Origin: Arthrobacter sp. CJ23
GTDB lineage: Bacteria; Actinomycetota; Actinomycetes; Actinomycetales; Micrococcaceae
NCBI RefSeq assembly: GCF_024741795.1
Contig: NZ_CP102950.1
Coordinates: forward strand, 1,984,001 to 2,048,000
DNA: 64,000 nucleotides
Direction of reading: 5' to 3'
Part shown: positions 17,687 to 27,309 of the stretch, in pieces
How the letters are laid out: each line of letters opens with the position of its first letter
How positions within the stretch are numbered: position 1 is the first letter of the stretch
Program-made: the position numbers and the translations under genes
Notes under the pieces: model-generated
Database searches by the model: none
What the model was told of the DNA's origin: nothing
The model's input: the letters and a program-made list of their open reading frames with translations, nothing else

Positions 17687-18733
17687 ATGCCTGTCACCAT
17701 CCGCGACGTCGCCAGGGTCAGCGGTTTTTCCATCAAGACGGTGTCCAACGTCATCAATGGGCACCCGCAGCTGCGCGCAGAAACGCGGGCACGGGTCCAG
17801 GAAGCCATCGACCAGCTGGGTTACAGGCCCAACCTCTCCGCAAGGAACCTCAGGTCCGGACGCACTGGAGTCATCGGCCTCATCATCCCCGATCTCACCA
17901 CGGCCTATTTTGCCGAACTCGCCGACGCCGTCATGCGTGCCGCTGCCGCCAAGGGAATCGCTGTCCTCATTGAACCCATCGGCAGCGGTCGCGAAAACGA
18001 GCTGGCCGCCCTTCGCGGCCAACACCGGCACATGGTGGACGGCATCATCTACAGCTCCCTGACCTTGGGATCTGCGGACACTGAAATCCTGAAGGGTGTG
18101 GATACCCCGCTGGTTGTCCTGGGTGATACATCCTTCGAAGGCCGGGTGGATCGGGTCACGATGGCAAACACGGCCGGAGCAAAGTCCGCCACAGAGCATT
18201 TGTTGAGCATCGGCCGACGCAGGGTTGTGGCCATGGGTGCGCACGAGGGCGATATTGTTGCGTCCGCAGAACTTCGCCTGGACGGATACAAGGCCGCACT
18301 CGAAGACGCCGGACTGCCCTTCGATCCCAAGCTGGTTCACTACGCGGATTCCTGGCACCGGAGAGGGGGTGCCGCCGCAATGACCCGGATGCTCGCCGAC
18401 GGACTGGACTTTGACGCCGTGTTTGCCTTCAATGACACCTTGGCGCTGGGCGCCATGCGCGTCCTTCAGGAGGCCGGGCTGCACATCCCGAAGGATGTTG
18501 CAATCGTCGGCTTTGATGACCTGGATGAAACGCGATACTCCTTGCCGACTTTATCCACTATCAATCCACGGCGGGACGAGATCGCCCAGGCAGCCGTTGA
18601 GATGCTCCTGCGACGCATAGAGGGGGGCAACGGGCCGGAGGCGAACGAGATCGAAACAGGCTTCTCCCTCCAAATCCGCGAGTCCTCCGGCGGATCCCCG
18701 GACAGCGCCTCCCTGGCAACATCTGCCGCCTGA
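17687..18733 (+). CDS. LacI-family transcriptional regulator of the sugar locus
   Basis: A 348-residue LacI/GalR regulator. Residues 1-50 form the helix-turn-helix and hinge: VTIRDVARVSGFSIKTVSNVINGHPQLRAETRARV, then LGYRPNLSARNLRSGRTG. The rest is a periplasmic-binding-protein-like effector domain (VIGLIIPDLTTAYFAELADAV, then DAVFAFNDTLALGAMRVLQEAG, VAIVGFDDLDETRY). The ATG at 17687 follows GGGAAAGGAGCGGCC. Sugar binding would release it from the AACGTT operators before itself and the ABC transporter genes. The effector is probably an arabinan-derived sugar, inferred from the neighbouring enzymes. Confidence 0.92.
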   Translation: MPVTIRDVARVSGFSIKTVSNVINGHPQLRAETRARVQEAIDQLGYRPNLSARNLRSGRTGVIGLIIPDLTTAYFAELADAVMRAAAAKGIAVLIEPIGSGRENELAALRGQHRHMVDGIIYSSLTLGSADTEILKGVDTPLVVLGDTSFEGRVDRVTMANTAGAKSATEHLLSIGRRRVVAMGAHEGDIVASAELRLDGYKAALEDAGLPFDPKLVHYADSWHRRGGAAAMTRMLADGLDFDAVFAFNDTLALGAMRVLQEAGLHIPKDVAIVGFDDLDETRYSLPTLSTINPRRDEIAQAAVEMLLRRIEGGNGPEANEIETGFSLQIRESSGGSPDSASLATSAA

Positions 18734-18747
18734 AATAAAAAAGCACT

Positions 18748-18764
18748 GGGGTCTTGACCCCTTT
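18748..18764 (+). terminator. Probable terminator after the LacI gene
   Basis: GGGGTC and GACCCC form a short hairpin followed by TTT, 14 bases after the stop codon. The loop is small and the T-run short, so termination may be partial. Confidence 0.45.
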
Positions 18765-18785
18765 CGAAGCACGGCGCATGCTTGA

Positions 18786-18810
18786 TACAACGTTTACGTA
18801 CAACGTTTAC
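18786..18810. promoter_or_regulatory. Tandem LacI-type operators before the ABC transporter
   Basis: TACAACGTTTAC occurs twice in direct repeat (18786-18797 and 18799-18810), with a 13-base period, about 60 bases before the lipoprotein start. The sites share the AACGTT core with those before the regulator gene. Confidence 0.7.
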
Positions 18811-18869
18811 CTAAATCGTTGACAGCAGGTTTTGGGGACATGGCTGTCCCATTTCACGAAAGGGCTGAC

Positions 18870-20141
18870 ATGAAAAGGTCGCTCGCATTCCTCACCGTCG
18901 TCGCAGCCGCATCCTTGGCGCTAACATCCTGTTCGGGCGGGGGCGCCGGCGGGGAAAGCAAAGACGGCGCCAAATCGGAACTCACGTTCTGGCACGGTTA
19001 CACCGAGGCTGACGGGAAGGTCCTGAACAAGATCGTGGACGACTTCAACGCCTCACAGAGTGAAGTCAGCATCAAAGTGCAAACCAATCCATGGTCGGTC
19101 ATTGATGACACCCTTTTGCCGGCGCTCTCCTCCGGAAAGGGTCCAGACATCGTGGCGATGCCGGCCGAACGGCTCCCCGTCTACGCCGACAAAGGGGCCT
19201 TCGTTCAACTGGATGACTTCTACAAAAATCCGTCCAGCAACCTCGACAAGCTGATTCCCGCCGCCGCGGACATGGAAACCGTCAACGGCCACAAATACGG
19301 CGTCCCATCCGGCTTCGTTCCCCTGGCGATGTTCTACAACAAGACCTTGTTTGCCAAGGCTGGAATCACCGCCCCGCCCACCACCTGGGACGAATGGATC
19401 GCCGCTGCCAAGAGGCTGACCGTGGATGAAAACAACGACGGCACACCTGAACAGTTCGGCCTGGGTTTGCCTGACCACGCCACCGTAGCAAACGGCGTCT
19501 GGCCTTCCCTCTTCTACGGCAACGGCGGAAACGTCGTCAAGGATGGCAAGGCTGTGGTGGACTCGCCGGAGAATGCCCAGACACTCAAGACGTGGGTGGA
19601 CGCCATCCGGAACGAGAAGATCTCGCCCGCCGGCCTGGACGGTATTGCCGGTGACAAGCTCTTCAGCAGCGGCAAGGCAGCCATGTACCTCGGCGGGCCT
19701 TGGATGTCCTCCATCGCCACTGAAAACAAGATCGATTACGGCATTGCCGCCGTCCCTGCCGGGCCTAAGGACCAAGCCGCGTCCGCCATTGGTATTTCGA
19801 TGGGCATCACAACCCAGAAGGACGAAGCGAAAGCCGCCGCAGCACAGAAGTTCTTCGCCTACTTCCTGCAAAAGGAACAGGCCACAGCCTGGTCCCTGGG
19901 TTCCGGCTGGCCGCCCTTGCGCTCGGACATCCCGGCATCTGATGTGGCAGCCAATCCTGTAGTGGAAGCCTTGACCAAACAGTCTGAATTCGGCCGCCCG
20001 CTCCTGCCCGGCGTCGTAAACAGCACGGACGTTCTGACCGCCGTGGACAAGCTCACTCAGCGTGCTGTGGCCGGCGAGAACATTCAGGATCTGCTCAAGG
20101 AAACCCAGGCGTCAGTCCAGAAGATCGTCGACGCCAAATAG
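18870..20141 (+). CDS. Sugar ABC transporter substrate-binding lipoprotein
   Basis: A 423-residue extracellular solute-binding protein of the cluster 1 (family 1) oligosaccharide type. The start MKRSLAFLTVVAAASLALTSC has a lipoprotein signal with the LTSC lipobox, so it is tethered outside the membrane. The mature part shows LTFWHGYTEADGKVLNKIVDDFN, GKGPDIVAMPAERLPVYADKGAFVQLDDFY and GGPWMSS, typical of maltose/arabino-oligosaccharide binders. CGAAAGGGCTGAC precedes the ATG. It delivers sugar to the two permeases downstream; no ATPase is encoded here, so a shared MsiK-type ATPase is probable. Confidence 0.92.
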   Translation: MKRSLAFLTVVAAASLALTSCSGGGAGGESKDGAKSELTFWHGYTEADGKVLNKIVDDFNASQSEVSIKVQTNPWSVIDDTLLPALSSGKGPDIVAMPAERLPVYADKGAFVQLDDFYKNPSSNLDKLIPAAADMETVNGHKYGVPSGFVPLAMFYNKTLFAKAGITAPPTTWDEWIAAAKRLTVDENNDGTPEQFGLGLPDHATVANGVWPSLFYGNGGNVVKDGKAVVDSPENAQTLKTWVDAIRNEKISPAGLDGIAGDKLFSSGKAAMYLGGPWMSSIATENKIDYGIAAVPAGPKDQAASAIGISMGITTQKDEAKAAAAQKFFAYFLQKEQATAWSLGSGWPPLRSDIPASDVAANPVVEALTKQSEFGRPLLPGVVNSTDVLTAVDKLTQRAVAGENIQDLLKETQASVQKIVDAK

Positions 20142-20200
20142 TTGAACGGAACAGGTGCGGCGCCTATCGGGCGCCGCACCGTCCGGAAGGAAGCTCCCAA

Positions 20201-21163
20201 ATGAGCACCATCATGCACAAGAAAACGACGGCGGCACCTAAGTACCGTGCGCCGGCCCCCTTGGGCGGCCGACGCAACCCGGCTATCGGCCAACGCCGCA
20301 AGAACATCCAGGCCCTGGCGTTCCTGATCCCAGCACTCTTGGTCCTTGGCGCGTTCACCGCCTGGCCAATGATTTCCGCCCTGCGACTGTCCTTTACCGA
20401 TGCCAGCGGTTTCGGCAAGGAAAAGTGGGTCGGCTTCGAGAACTACGCCCGCATCTTCACCGATCCCGTCATCCTCAATGCCGTAGTCAACACTGCCCTT
20501 TACGCACTGTTGTTCACGCCAATGGCGGTGGCCCTTGCACTCGTTTTGGCGCTGCTGCTGAACGATCCCCGGCTGCCATTTCGCGGATTCTTCCGAACCG
20601 CCCTGTTCCTGCCGTTCATTATCAGCCTCGCTGTCGCCGCGATCGCCTGGTCCTACCTGATCGACCCCCAGGTTGGTTTGTTGAACTACTGGCTGGGGAA
20701 CGCCGGGATCCGAATCGGAAATGTCCTTCAGGATCCCGTCCTGGCCATGCCCGCGGTCGCCTTCGTCGCCGTGTGGAAAAGCTTCGGCTTCTACATGGTC
20801 ATTTTCCTCGCCGGGTTGCAGGAGATCCCGGGATCTCTGTACGAAGCTGCCAAGGTGGATGGCGCCGGGCCCCTCATGCGGTTCCGGCATGTGACCATGC
20901 CGATGCTGTCCAACACCACGGCTTTCGTCTTGATTTTCGCCCTCATCGCAGCCCTCCAGGCCTTCGACCAGATCTATGTGATGACCGGCGGAGGACCCTA
21001 CGGCCATACCGAAACCGTGGTCATGCAGATCTATAAGTCCGGGTTCCAGAAACTCGACGTCGGGTTCGCCTCCGCACTCTCCTACGTCCTGCTGGCCGCC
21101 ACGCTGCTGCTCAGCGTTGTCCAGTTTGTTTTCTTCGGAAAACGCGAACGGGAAGGTGACTAA
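20201..21163 (+). CDS. Sugar ABC transporter permease, MalF type
   Basis: A 320-residue inner-membrane permease with six helices. The EAA loop reads YEAAKVDGAGPLMRFRHVTMPML, the ATPase contact site. FLIPALLVLGAFTAWPMISALRLSFTD is the first helix and the typical FVGFENY-like periplasmic part follows (WVGFENYARIFTDP). GGAAGGAAGCTCCCAA precedes the ATG. The stop TAA overlaps the next gene's ATG by one base. Confidence 0.92.
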   Translation: MSTIMHKKTTAAPKYRAPAPLGGRRNPAIGQRRKNIQALAFLIPALLVLGAFTAWPMISALRLSFTDASGFGKEKWVGFENYARIFTDPVILNAVVNTALYALLFTPMAVALALVLALLLNDPRLPFRGFFRTALFLPFIISLAVAAIAWSYLIDPQVGLLNYWLGNAGIRIGNVLQDPVLAMPAVAFVAVWKSFGFYMVIFLAGLQEIPGSLYEAAKVDGAGPLMRFRHVTMPMLSNTTAFVLIFALIAALQAFDQIYVMTGGGPYGHTETVVMQIYKSGFQKLDVGFASALSYVLLAATLLLSVVQFVFFGKREREGD

Positions 21164-22047
21164 TGTCCACCACATTAAGACTGCAGCCCACCCCTGCCCG
21201 GGCCGGGTCCAAATCCCGCAACGCCACGAGGTCAAGGCTGAACCGCGCTTTGGTGGTGGTTCTGCTGGGCCTAGCGACGGCCGTGATCCTCTTGCCCATC
21301 GCCATCATTATCTTCACGGCATTCAAACCGGTGGCCGAGGTTAACGCTTTCCCGCCGACCCTCACCCCGGGCGCGTGGACCCTGGACAATTTCAGCAGGA
21401 TTTTCCAGGACCTCCCCTTCATCCGGCTGATCGCCAACAGCTTCCTCTTTGCTGGTGGCGTAACACTCTTTGCCCTCCTGTTCGACTCGCTGGCTGCTTA
21501 CGCACTGGCCAGGATCGATTTCACCGGCAAGAAGTTCCTGCTGATTGCGATCGTTGCCAGCCTCATGATTCCCTTCCAAGCCACCCTTGTTCCGGTCTAC
21601 CAACTGGCAAGCGACCTTGGCTGGGTCAACACATTCGCTGCGCTGATCATCCCCCGCGCCGCGGATGCCTTCGGGATCTTCTTCCTGCGGCAGTTCTTCC
21701 TGTCCCTCCCCAGGGACCTGGACAACGCAGCCCGCATTGATGGCGCCTCTGAGTGGCGCGTTTATTGGAATGTTGTCCTCCCGAATGCCATGCCGGCCAT
21801 CTTGACGCTGGGAGTGTTCGTCTTCGTGAACAACTGGAACGACCTGCTGTGGCCGCTGATATTCACCACCGACAAGGACATGGGCACTCTGACTTCAGGG
21901 CTGACCCTCTTGACGGGACCCGGCGGAATAGTCCCGTACGGCGTGATGATGGCAGGCGCTCTCGTGGCCATCCTGCCCCTCGCAGCCATCTTTATGTTTG
22001 TCCAACGCCGCTTCATTGAGAGCGTCGCAACCACAGGATTGAAGTGA
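21163..22047 (+). CDS. Sugar ABC transporter permease, MalG type
   Basis: A 294-residue permease partner of the upstream protein. The EAA motif is LDNAARIDGASEWRVYWNVVLPNAMPA; ATFKPVAEV-like IFTAFKPVAEVNAFPPTLTPGAWTLDNFSRIF is typical of MalG-type N-terminal parts, and VFVNNWNDLLWPLIFT marks the C-terminal helix region. It starts at TAATG, overlapping the preceding stop, and its own stop overlaps the GTG of the glycosidase, so four genes are tightly coupled. Confidence 0.92.
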   Translation: MSTTLRLQPTPARAGSKSRNATRSRLNRALVVVLLGLATAVILLPIAIIIFTAFKPVAEVNAFPPTLTPGAWTLDNFSRIFQDLPFIRLIANSFLFAGGVTLFALLFDSLAAYALARIDFTGKKFLLIAIVASLMIPFQATLVPVYQLASDLGWVNTFAALIIPRAADAFGIFFLRQFFLSLPRDLDNAARIDGASEWRVYWNVVLPNAMPAILTLGVFVFVNNWNDLLWPLIFTTDKDMGTLTSGLTLLTGPGGIVPYGVMMAGALVAILPLAAIFMFVQRRFIESVATTGLK

Positions 22048-23381
22048 GGAAAAATTTGAACTGGCATCAAGACGGGCGCCTGCATTTCGGCCTCGGAATT
22101 GAAGACACCTTCATTCCCCAGGAACGCGCCGGAGAGCGGTCCCTGGACGAATACGAACTCACCCAGCACTACCGCTTCTGGCACCAGGATTTGGGGCTTG
22201 CCAAGGAGGCGGGCGCAGAGTTCCTGCGGTGGGGCATTCCCTGGTACAAGATCAATCCCGAGCGCGATGTCTGGAAGTGGGACTGGCTGGACCAGGTGAT
22301 GGACCGGTTCCAGGAACTTGGGCTGAAGCCCTTGGTGGACCTGATGCACTACGGAACCCCCACCTGGCTGGACAACCAGTTCCTGAACTCCTGCTATCCG
22401 GAACGGGTGGCTGACTACTCGGCCCGGGTCGCGGCACGCTACGCCGATACGGTGGTGGACTACACGCCGGTAAATGAGCCCATGATCCACACCCTGTTCG
22501 CCGGAAAGTTCGGGCACTGGCCACCCTACCTGGCGGGCGACGACGGCCTCGTGGCCTTGGTGCGGAACCTCTCCAAGGGATTCGTCCTCGCCCAGCAAAA
22601 CATGGCAGAGGTGCTTGGTGAGCGGGCCATCTTCACCCACGTCGATGCTGGCTTCCGGTTCGTTAGTGACTCAAACAACGGCGAACACGATGATGAACTC
22701 CGCCACCTCAAGGCACGCTCCTACCTGGTGGAGGACCTCGTCACGGGCAAAGTGGATGCCAATCACGAACTCACGCCCTGGCTCTCCCGGCACGGAATGA
22801 CCGACCACGATCTGGCATGGCACCAAGAGAACATCGTGCTCCCGGATGTGATGGGCGTTAACTACTACCCGCTGCACTCCACCGAGATCCTCGAATCTGC
22901 GCGTCCCGTCCGTGGTGACATCAACGATCCCCGCGCCGTCCGCAACGACTGGACCGAGGGACTGGCCGATGTCCTGACCACTTACGGCAAGCGCTACGGT
23001 GCTCCGGTTGCGCTAACCGAAACCTGCCTCACGGGCTCGTACGAGCGGAGGATCGAGTGGCTTGACGCCTCCGTACGATGCGTTCAGGAACTCCGCGCGG
23101 CAGGGCAGGACATCGTGGGATACACCTGGTGGCCGGTAACGGATATGTACGAATGGACATACCGCTACGGAACCGAGCCGCTTGAACATTACCGCCTCAC
23201 CATGGGCCTTTGGGACCTCGTCGCGGACGAAATCGGCACCCTGCATCGGGTCAAGAACCCCGTCGCGGATAAGTTCCAGCACCACGCTGCCGCAGCTGCC
23301 ACCAAGCTGGTCGCTGTCCTCACCAAAGAACCCGCATTCGCCTCCGAACAAGAAAGAAGCCCGTGGCCACAGCACGCCTGA
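22044..23381 (+). CDS. Family 1-like glycoside hydrolase
   Basis: A 445-residue clan GH-A beta/alpha barrel resembling GH1. FGLGIEDTF replaces the usual N-terminal FGVATSA strand, LRWGIPWYKINPERDVWKWDWLDQVMD matches the barrel, and TPVNEPMI has the NEP acid/base glutamate. VALTETCLTGS gives the probable nucleophile glutamate in place of the common TENG. It lacks a signal peptide, so it acts on imported oligosaccharides. A GTG start overlaps the permease stop by four bases (GTGA). The substrate is unknown; beta-linked side groups of arabinan or pectin are a guess. Confidence 0.82.
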   Translation: MRKNLNWHQDGRLHFGLGIEDTFIPQERAGERSLDEYELTQHYRFWHQDLGLAKEAGAEFLRWGIPWYKINPERDVWKWDWLDQVMDRFQELGLKPLVDLMHYGTPTWLDNQFLNSCYPERVADYSARVAARYADTVVDYTPVNEPMIHTLFAGKFGHWPPYLAGDDGLVALVRNLSKGFVLAQQNMAEVLGERAIFTHVDAGFRFVSDSNNGEHDDELRHLKARSYLVEDLVTGKVDANHELTPWLSRHGMTDHDLAWHQENIVLPDVMGVNYYPLHSTEILESARPVRGDINDPRAVRNDWTEGLADVLTTYGKRYGAPVALTETCLTGSYERRIEWLDASVRCVQELRAAGQDIVGYTWWPVTDMYEWTYRYGTEPLEHYRLTMGLWDLVADEIGTLHRVKNPVADKFQHHAAAAATKLVAVLTKEPAFASEQERSPWPQHA

Positions 23382-24892
23382 CCCTCGACCCGCAACGCAC
23401 CATCGGCACAGTTAACCGCAGGCTGTTCGGTTCATTCGTTGAACACCTGGGCCGCTGCGTCTATGACGGCATTTACGAACCCGGCCACCCACTCGCCGAC
23501 TCCGCCGGATTCCGGAACGACGTCAAGGAACTCGTCAAGGAACTGGGAGTATCAGCGATCCGGTATCCCGGCGGGAACTTCGTCTCCGGATTCAAATGGG
23601 AAGACAGCGTTGGCCCGGTCGAACAACGCCCCAAACGGCTGGACCTCGCATGGCACTCCACCGAAACCAACCAGGTGGGACTGCACGAATTCGCAGGATG
23701 GCTGGAGGAAATCGGCAGCGAGCTCATGCTCGCCGTCAATCTCGGAACACGCGGCACCGAGGAGGCATTGGATCTGCTCGAATACTGCAACCTCCCGTTC
23801 GGTACCGCCTTGGCCGAGAAACGGGCAGGCAATGGCCACGACAAAGCGTTCAACATCAAAATGTGGTGTCTGGGCAACGAAATGGACGGCCCTTGGCAGA
23901 TCGGGCACCGCAGCGCCGACGACTACGGCAAGATCGCCTCCCAGACGGCGAAAGCAATGCGCCAACTGGACCCTTCCATTGAACTCGTCGCCTGCGGCTC
24001 CTCAAGTGCGGACATGCCCACTTTCGGGGAATGGGAACGAGTGGTGCTGGGGCATACCTACGACGACGTCGACTTCATTTCCTGCCATGCCTACTACGAG
24101 ATCAAGGACGGGGACCTGGGAAGCTTCCTGGCGTCGGCGGCAAACATGGACCGGTTCATTGACTCGGTCGCCGCCACCGCAGACCACATCAAGGCAGTGA
24201 AGGGAAGCGACAAAACCCTGAACATCTCCTTCGACGAGTGGAACGTCTGGTACAACGAACGTTTCGAGACGGTGGACAAGATCACCGGGATCGACAACTG
24301 GCCCGTCGCTCCGCGGCTGCTTGAGGATACCTATACCGTGGCGGACGCCGTTGTGGTGGGAAACCTCCTCATTTCGCTGCTCAACCATGCAGACAGGGTC
24401 ACTTCAGCTTCCCTTGCCCAATTGGTCAACGTCATCGCCCCCATCATGACCGAACCCGGGGGACCGGCCTGGAGACAGACCACATTCTTCCCCTTTGCCC
24501 TGACCTCCCACAACGCGAACGGCTCGGCTCTGGACACCGGACTCGAAAGCGAAAAATACGACACCACCGCCCACGGCACCGTCAGGATCGTCGACGCCGC
24601 CGCCACCCACAATCCCGACGACGGATCCGCATCGGTCTTCCTCGTCAACCGCAGCTCAGAGCGGGAATCCACCGTCACCATCGACACCAGCCATCTCCGG
24701 GACGTGCAAGTACTTAGCGCCCTGACGCTGACCGATACTGACGTCTTCGCCGCCAACAACCTGGCCGATCCACATCGCGTTCAACTCCGTGACCTCGAGG
24801 GCACGGAGCAGCGCCCCGGCGTCATCACCCTGACCCTGCCACCTGTCTCCTGGACGGCGCTGTTCCTGACCAGCACCCCGGACAGGGCCTGA
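23363..24892 (+). CDS. Alpha-L-arabinofuranosidase, GH51
   Basis: A 509-residue GH51 enzyme that removes terminal alpha-L-arabinofuranosyl residues from arabino-oligosaccharides. GSFVEHLGRCVYDGIYEP and ALRYPGGNF-like IRYPGGNFVSGFKWEDSVGP are family signatures. MWCLGNEMDGPWQ contains the NE acid/base glutamate and ISFDEWNVWY the nucleophile glutamate. The C-terminal beta domain (from about residue 390) includes VFLVNRS. No signal peptide, so it is cytoplasmic. The GTG at 23363 overlaps the GH1-like gene by 19 bases. Confidence 0.94.
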   Translation: MATARLTLDPQRTIGTVNRRLFGSFVEHLGRCVYDGIYEPGHPLADSAGFRNDVKELVKELGVSAIRYPGGNFVSGFKWEDSVGPVEQRPKRLDLAWHSTETNQVGLHEFAGWLEEIGSELMLAVNLGTRGTEEALDLLEYCNLPFGTALAEKRAGNGHDKAFNIKMWCLGNEMDGPWQIGHRSADDYGKIASQTAKAMRQLDPSIELVACGSSSADMPTFGEWERVVLGHTYDDVDFISCHAYYEIKDGDLGSFLASAANMDRFIDSVAATADHIKAVKGSDKTLNISFDEWNVWYNERFETVDKITGIDNWPVAPRLLEDTYTVADAVVVGNLLISLLNHADRVTSASLAQLVNVIAPIMTEPGGPAWRQTTFFPFALTSHNANGSALDTGLESEKYDTTAHGTVRIVDAAATHNPDDGSASVFLVNRSSERESTVTIDTSHLRDVQVLSALTLTDTDVFAANNLADPHRVQLRDLEGTEQRPGVITLTLPPVSWTALFLTSTPDRA

Positions 24893-24964
24893 CACCCTTA
24901 CAACCTCTGGCCCCACCACTTCCAAGCAGTCATGCCTCACGCCCAACGAGAAGAGTGAGAACCA

Positions 24965-27094
24965 ATGCACCAACAATCTGTGGCTTCAGCCATGCCCAAA
25001 TACCGGACCAGGCTTCCACGCGCCAGACCCATCATCGCCGTCGTCATGCTTGGGATGCTGGCTGTGCTGGCGGGCCAGTTCACTGCGATACCGTCAGCCG
25101 TGGCAGTGACCACCGGCAACGGCGCGCTGGTGTACTCACCGCCGGCGGGATCCTCGTTCAATCCCGAAGGCGGACGCGCGGCAGGCACCACCTACGCCAA
25201 GGTCGTCACCCTGAAGAACAACGGGAGCGCCAACGGCACGCAGCTGGCCACCTTCGACAAACTGGTGCTGACAAACGGCGTCCAGACCTATCCGATCCAC
25301 CGCAGCACCGATAACGGCGCCACGTGGACCAAGATCTCTGAAGTGAATCCAAGCATCGACTTCCCCGCTCTGACGCGGACAGCCCAGCCTTTCCTCTTCG
25401 AACTGCCCCAGCAGGTTGGCAACCTGCCCGCCGGCACTGTTCTGCTCACGGGCATGGTAATGCCCGAAGACCGTTCCAGCAGCAGACTTGTTGTGTACAA
25501 GAGCTTGGACAAGGGCGTTACGTGGTCCTACCAGAGCACCATCGACTCCGGCGGGCCGGCAGTCTACGATCCCAGCCCCACCTCCACAACAAGTACTGTT
25601 TGGGAACCCTCCCTGGCAATCGACGGCAATGGCGGACTCGTGGCCTACTTCTCCGACGAGCGGCAAAAAGCCAACGGCGTGCTCCAAGCCGTGTCCTACC
25701 GACGCTCAACTGATGGCGGCCTCACCTGGGGCGCACTCGGCAACGTTTCTGCACCGCCGAACAACAGTGACCGCCCGGGCATGATTACAGTGACCAAGAT
25801 GCAGGACGGCCGCTATTTGGCCACCTTCGAAGTGGTCAACCGTCCCAGCCAGTCGCAGAACACAGCGCCGGTCTACTTTAAGATCTCGCCTGATGGCCTG
25901 AATTGGTCACCTGAAGCGAGCATCGGCACAAAAGTAGCTCTCAAAGACGGACGAGGCATTGGGTCCTCCCCGTTCGTCAAGTGGGTTCCCACGGGCGGAC
26001 CTAAAGGCATGGTCATCATCGCCTCCAAATGGTCACTTGATACGGCCGGAAACATCGACGGCGGCCAGAACTTCTACGTCAACTACAACCTCGGCGACGG
26101 CCCTTGGGAAAGGCTCCCTCATGCCGTCACCTACGACGCATCCGATACTCAGGGCGGGTCCTTTACCGGCTTTGCCCAAGGCTTCGACACCAGCGTTGAC
26201 GGCAGGACGCTCTACCAGGCCACGAACGTTGAAAATCCCGCTACCACGTACAACGACGTCCGGGTCGGCTCAATCCCCCTGGACGCCCAGCAGTACGAAG
26301 CCGAACGCGCAGTCCGGCAGGATGCAGCCCTGGTGAACGATCCTGATGCATCCAACGGCTCAAAAGTAGGCAACATCAACAATGCCGGCAGCTCGGTCAC
26401 CTTCACGGTGAGGGTGCCTACAGCAGGAACCTACACACTGAATATGCGCTACACGAACGGAACCGGAGCAACCAGCTCACACGTCGTCAAAGTCAACGGG
26501 GGCACATCGAGTACTTTGAATTACCCGGCGACCGTCGACTGGGGACGCTACGGTTGGGCGCAGATGAGTGCTACTTTGACGGCCGGAGCCAACACCGTGT
26601 CCTTTACCAAGGGAACCTCCTCCGCCGAACTGGATGTCCTCCAGGTCTTCAACCCTTCCGGAAGCCTGGATCCGCAGTTCCGGGTTACCAACCGCAACAG
26701 CGGCAAATCTCTGGAAATACTCAGCGCCCTAACAACCGATGGCGCGGGAGCCGGACAATGGGCCGATACCGGCAATGCCACACAGCTATGGAACATCAAA
26801 CAAGCCAGCGGGGGAATCCAGCTCACCAACGTCAACAGTGGCAAACTCCTTGAAATTGGCTCGGCAGCCACCGCCGATGCAGTTCAGGCGACCCAGTGGG
26901 GCCCCACCGGTAATCCAACACAGGTCTGGTCGCCGACCGTTAGCGGCGGCTGGTGGAAACTCGCCAATGCCAACAGCGGGAAACTGCTGGAAATAGCTGG
27001 TGCGTCGACGACCGATGGCGCCCATGCACAGCAATACACGGCCAACGGCTTCACCTGCCAAGAATGGAAACTAACCCGCGAAGGCATCCAATAA
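24965..27094 (+). CDS. Secreted sialidase-fold glycosidase with carbohydrate-binding and ricin-type lectin domains
   Basis: A 709-residue extracellular protein. The N-terminus (residues about 20-48) is a signal peptide ending SAVAVTTG. Residues about 50-440 form a six-bladed beta-propeller with Asp-box-like repeats (RSTDNGATWTK, KSLDKGVTWSY, RSTDGGLTWGA). About 445-570 resembles a CBM6/35-type module (QYEAERAVRQDAALVND, then TVDWGRYGWAQMSATL). About 575-705 contains three lectin-like QxW repeats (NRNSGKSLEI, NVNSGKLLEI, NANSGKLLEI). Next to GH51 it is plausibly an exo-arabinanase of the GH93-like propeller group; a sialidase is the alternative. GAAGAGTGAGAACCA precedes the ATG. Confidence 0.85.
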   Translation: MHQQSVASAMPKYRTRLPRARPIIAVVMLGMLAVLAGQFTAIPSAVAVTTGNGALVYSPPAGSSFNPEGGRAAGTTYAKVVTLKNNGSANGTQLATFDKLVLTNGVQTYPIHRSTDNGATWTKISEVNPSIDFPALTRTAQPFLFELPQQVGNLPAGTVLLTGMVMPEDRSSSRLVVYKSLDKGVTWSYQSTIDSGGPAVYDPSPTSTTSTVWEPSLAIDGNGGLVAYFSDERQKANGVLQAVSYRRSTDGGLTWGALGNVSAPPNNSDRPGMITVTKMQDGRYLATFEVVNRPSQSQNTAPVYFKISPDGLNWSPEASIGTKVALKDGRGIGSSPFVKWVPTGGPKGMVIIASKWSLDTAGNIDGGQNFYVNYNLGDGPWERLPHAVTYDASDTQGGSFTGFAQGFDTSVDGRTLYQATNVENPATTYNDVRVGSIPLDAQQYEAERAVRQDAALVNDPDASNGSKVGNINNAGSSVTFTVRVPTAGTYTLNMRYTNGTGATSSHVVKVNGGTSSTLNYPATVDWGRYGWAQMSATLTAGANTVSFTKGTSSAELDVLQVFNPSGSLDPQFRVTNRNSGKSLEILSALTTDGAGAGQWADTGNATQLWNIKQASGGIQLTNVNSGKLLEIGSAATADAVQATQWGPTGNPTQVWSPTVSGGWWKLANANSGKLLEIAGASTTDGAHAQQYTANGFTCQEWKLTREGIQ

Positions 27095-27137
27095 CGCTTT
27101 CTTCCAATCCGCGACTTCTCAAGAGGTTGGCAATGGT

Positions 27138-27180
27138 CGAGGCGCCTTCCGCTCAGCAAGACCGAGCGGAAGGCGCCTCG
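27138..27180 (+). terminator. Rho-independent terminator closing the sugar locus
   Basis: Perfect 17-base arms CGAGGCGCCTTCCGCTC and GAGCGGAAGGCGCCTCG around a 9-base loop, 43 bases after the propeller gene stop. A T-run is lacking, but the stem is very stable. Confidence 0.8.
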
Positions 27181-27309
27181 CCTGCGTCACTGGATCCGGC
27201 TCCGTCATAGCAACCATGAGATGAAGTCACAGCCCCCACTTCCATGGTCCGCGACCTACCCAGAGAACTCGGACGCAGTCTCGGGCACGTACGAAGCCTC
27301 TGCCGAAAT

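Noticed and set aside
20084..21235. Long minus-strand open frame of 383 codons across the permease gene
   Set aside because: Antisense of the MalF-type permease and the end of the binding-protein gene; its composition reflects the GC-rich codon shadow.
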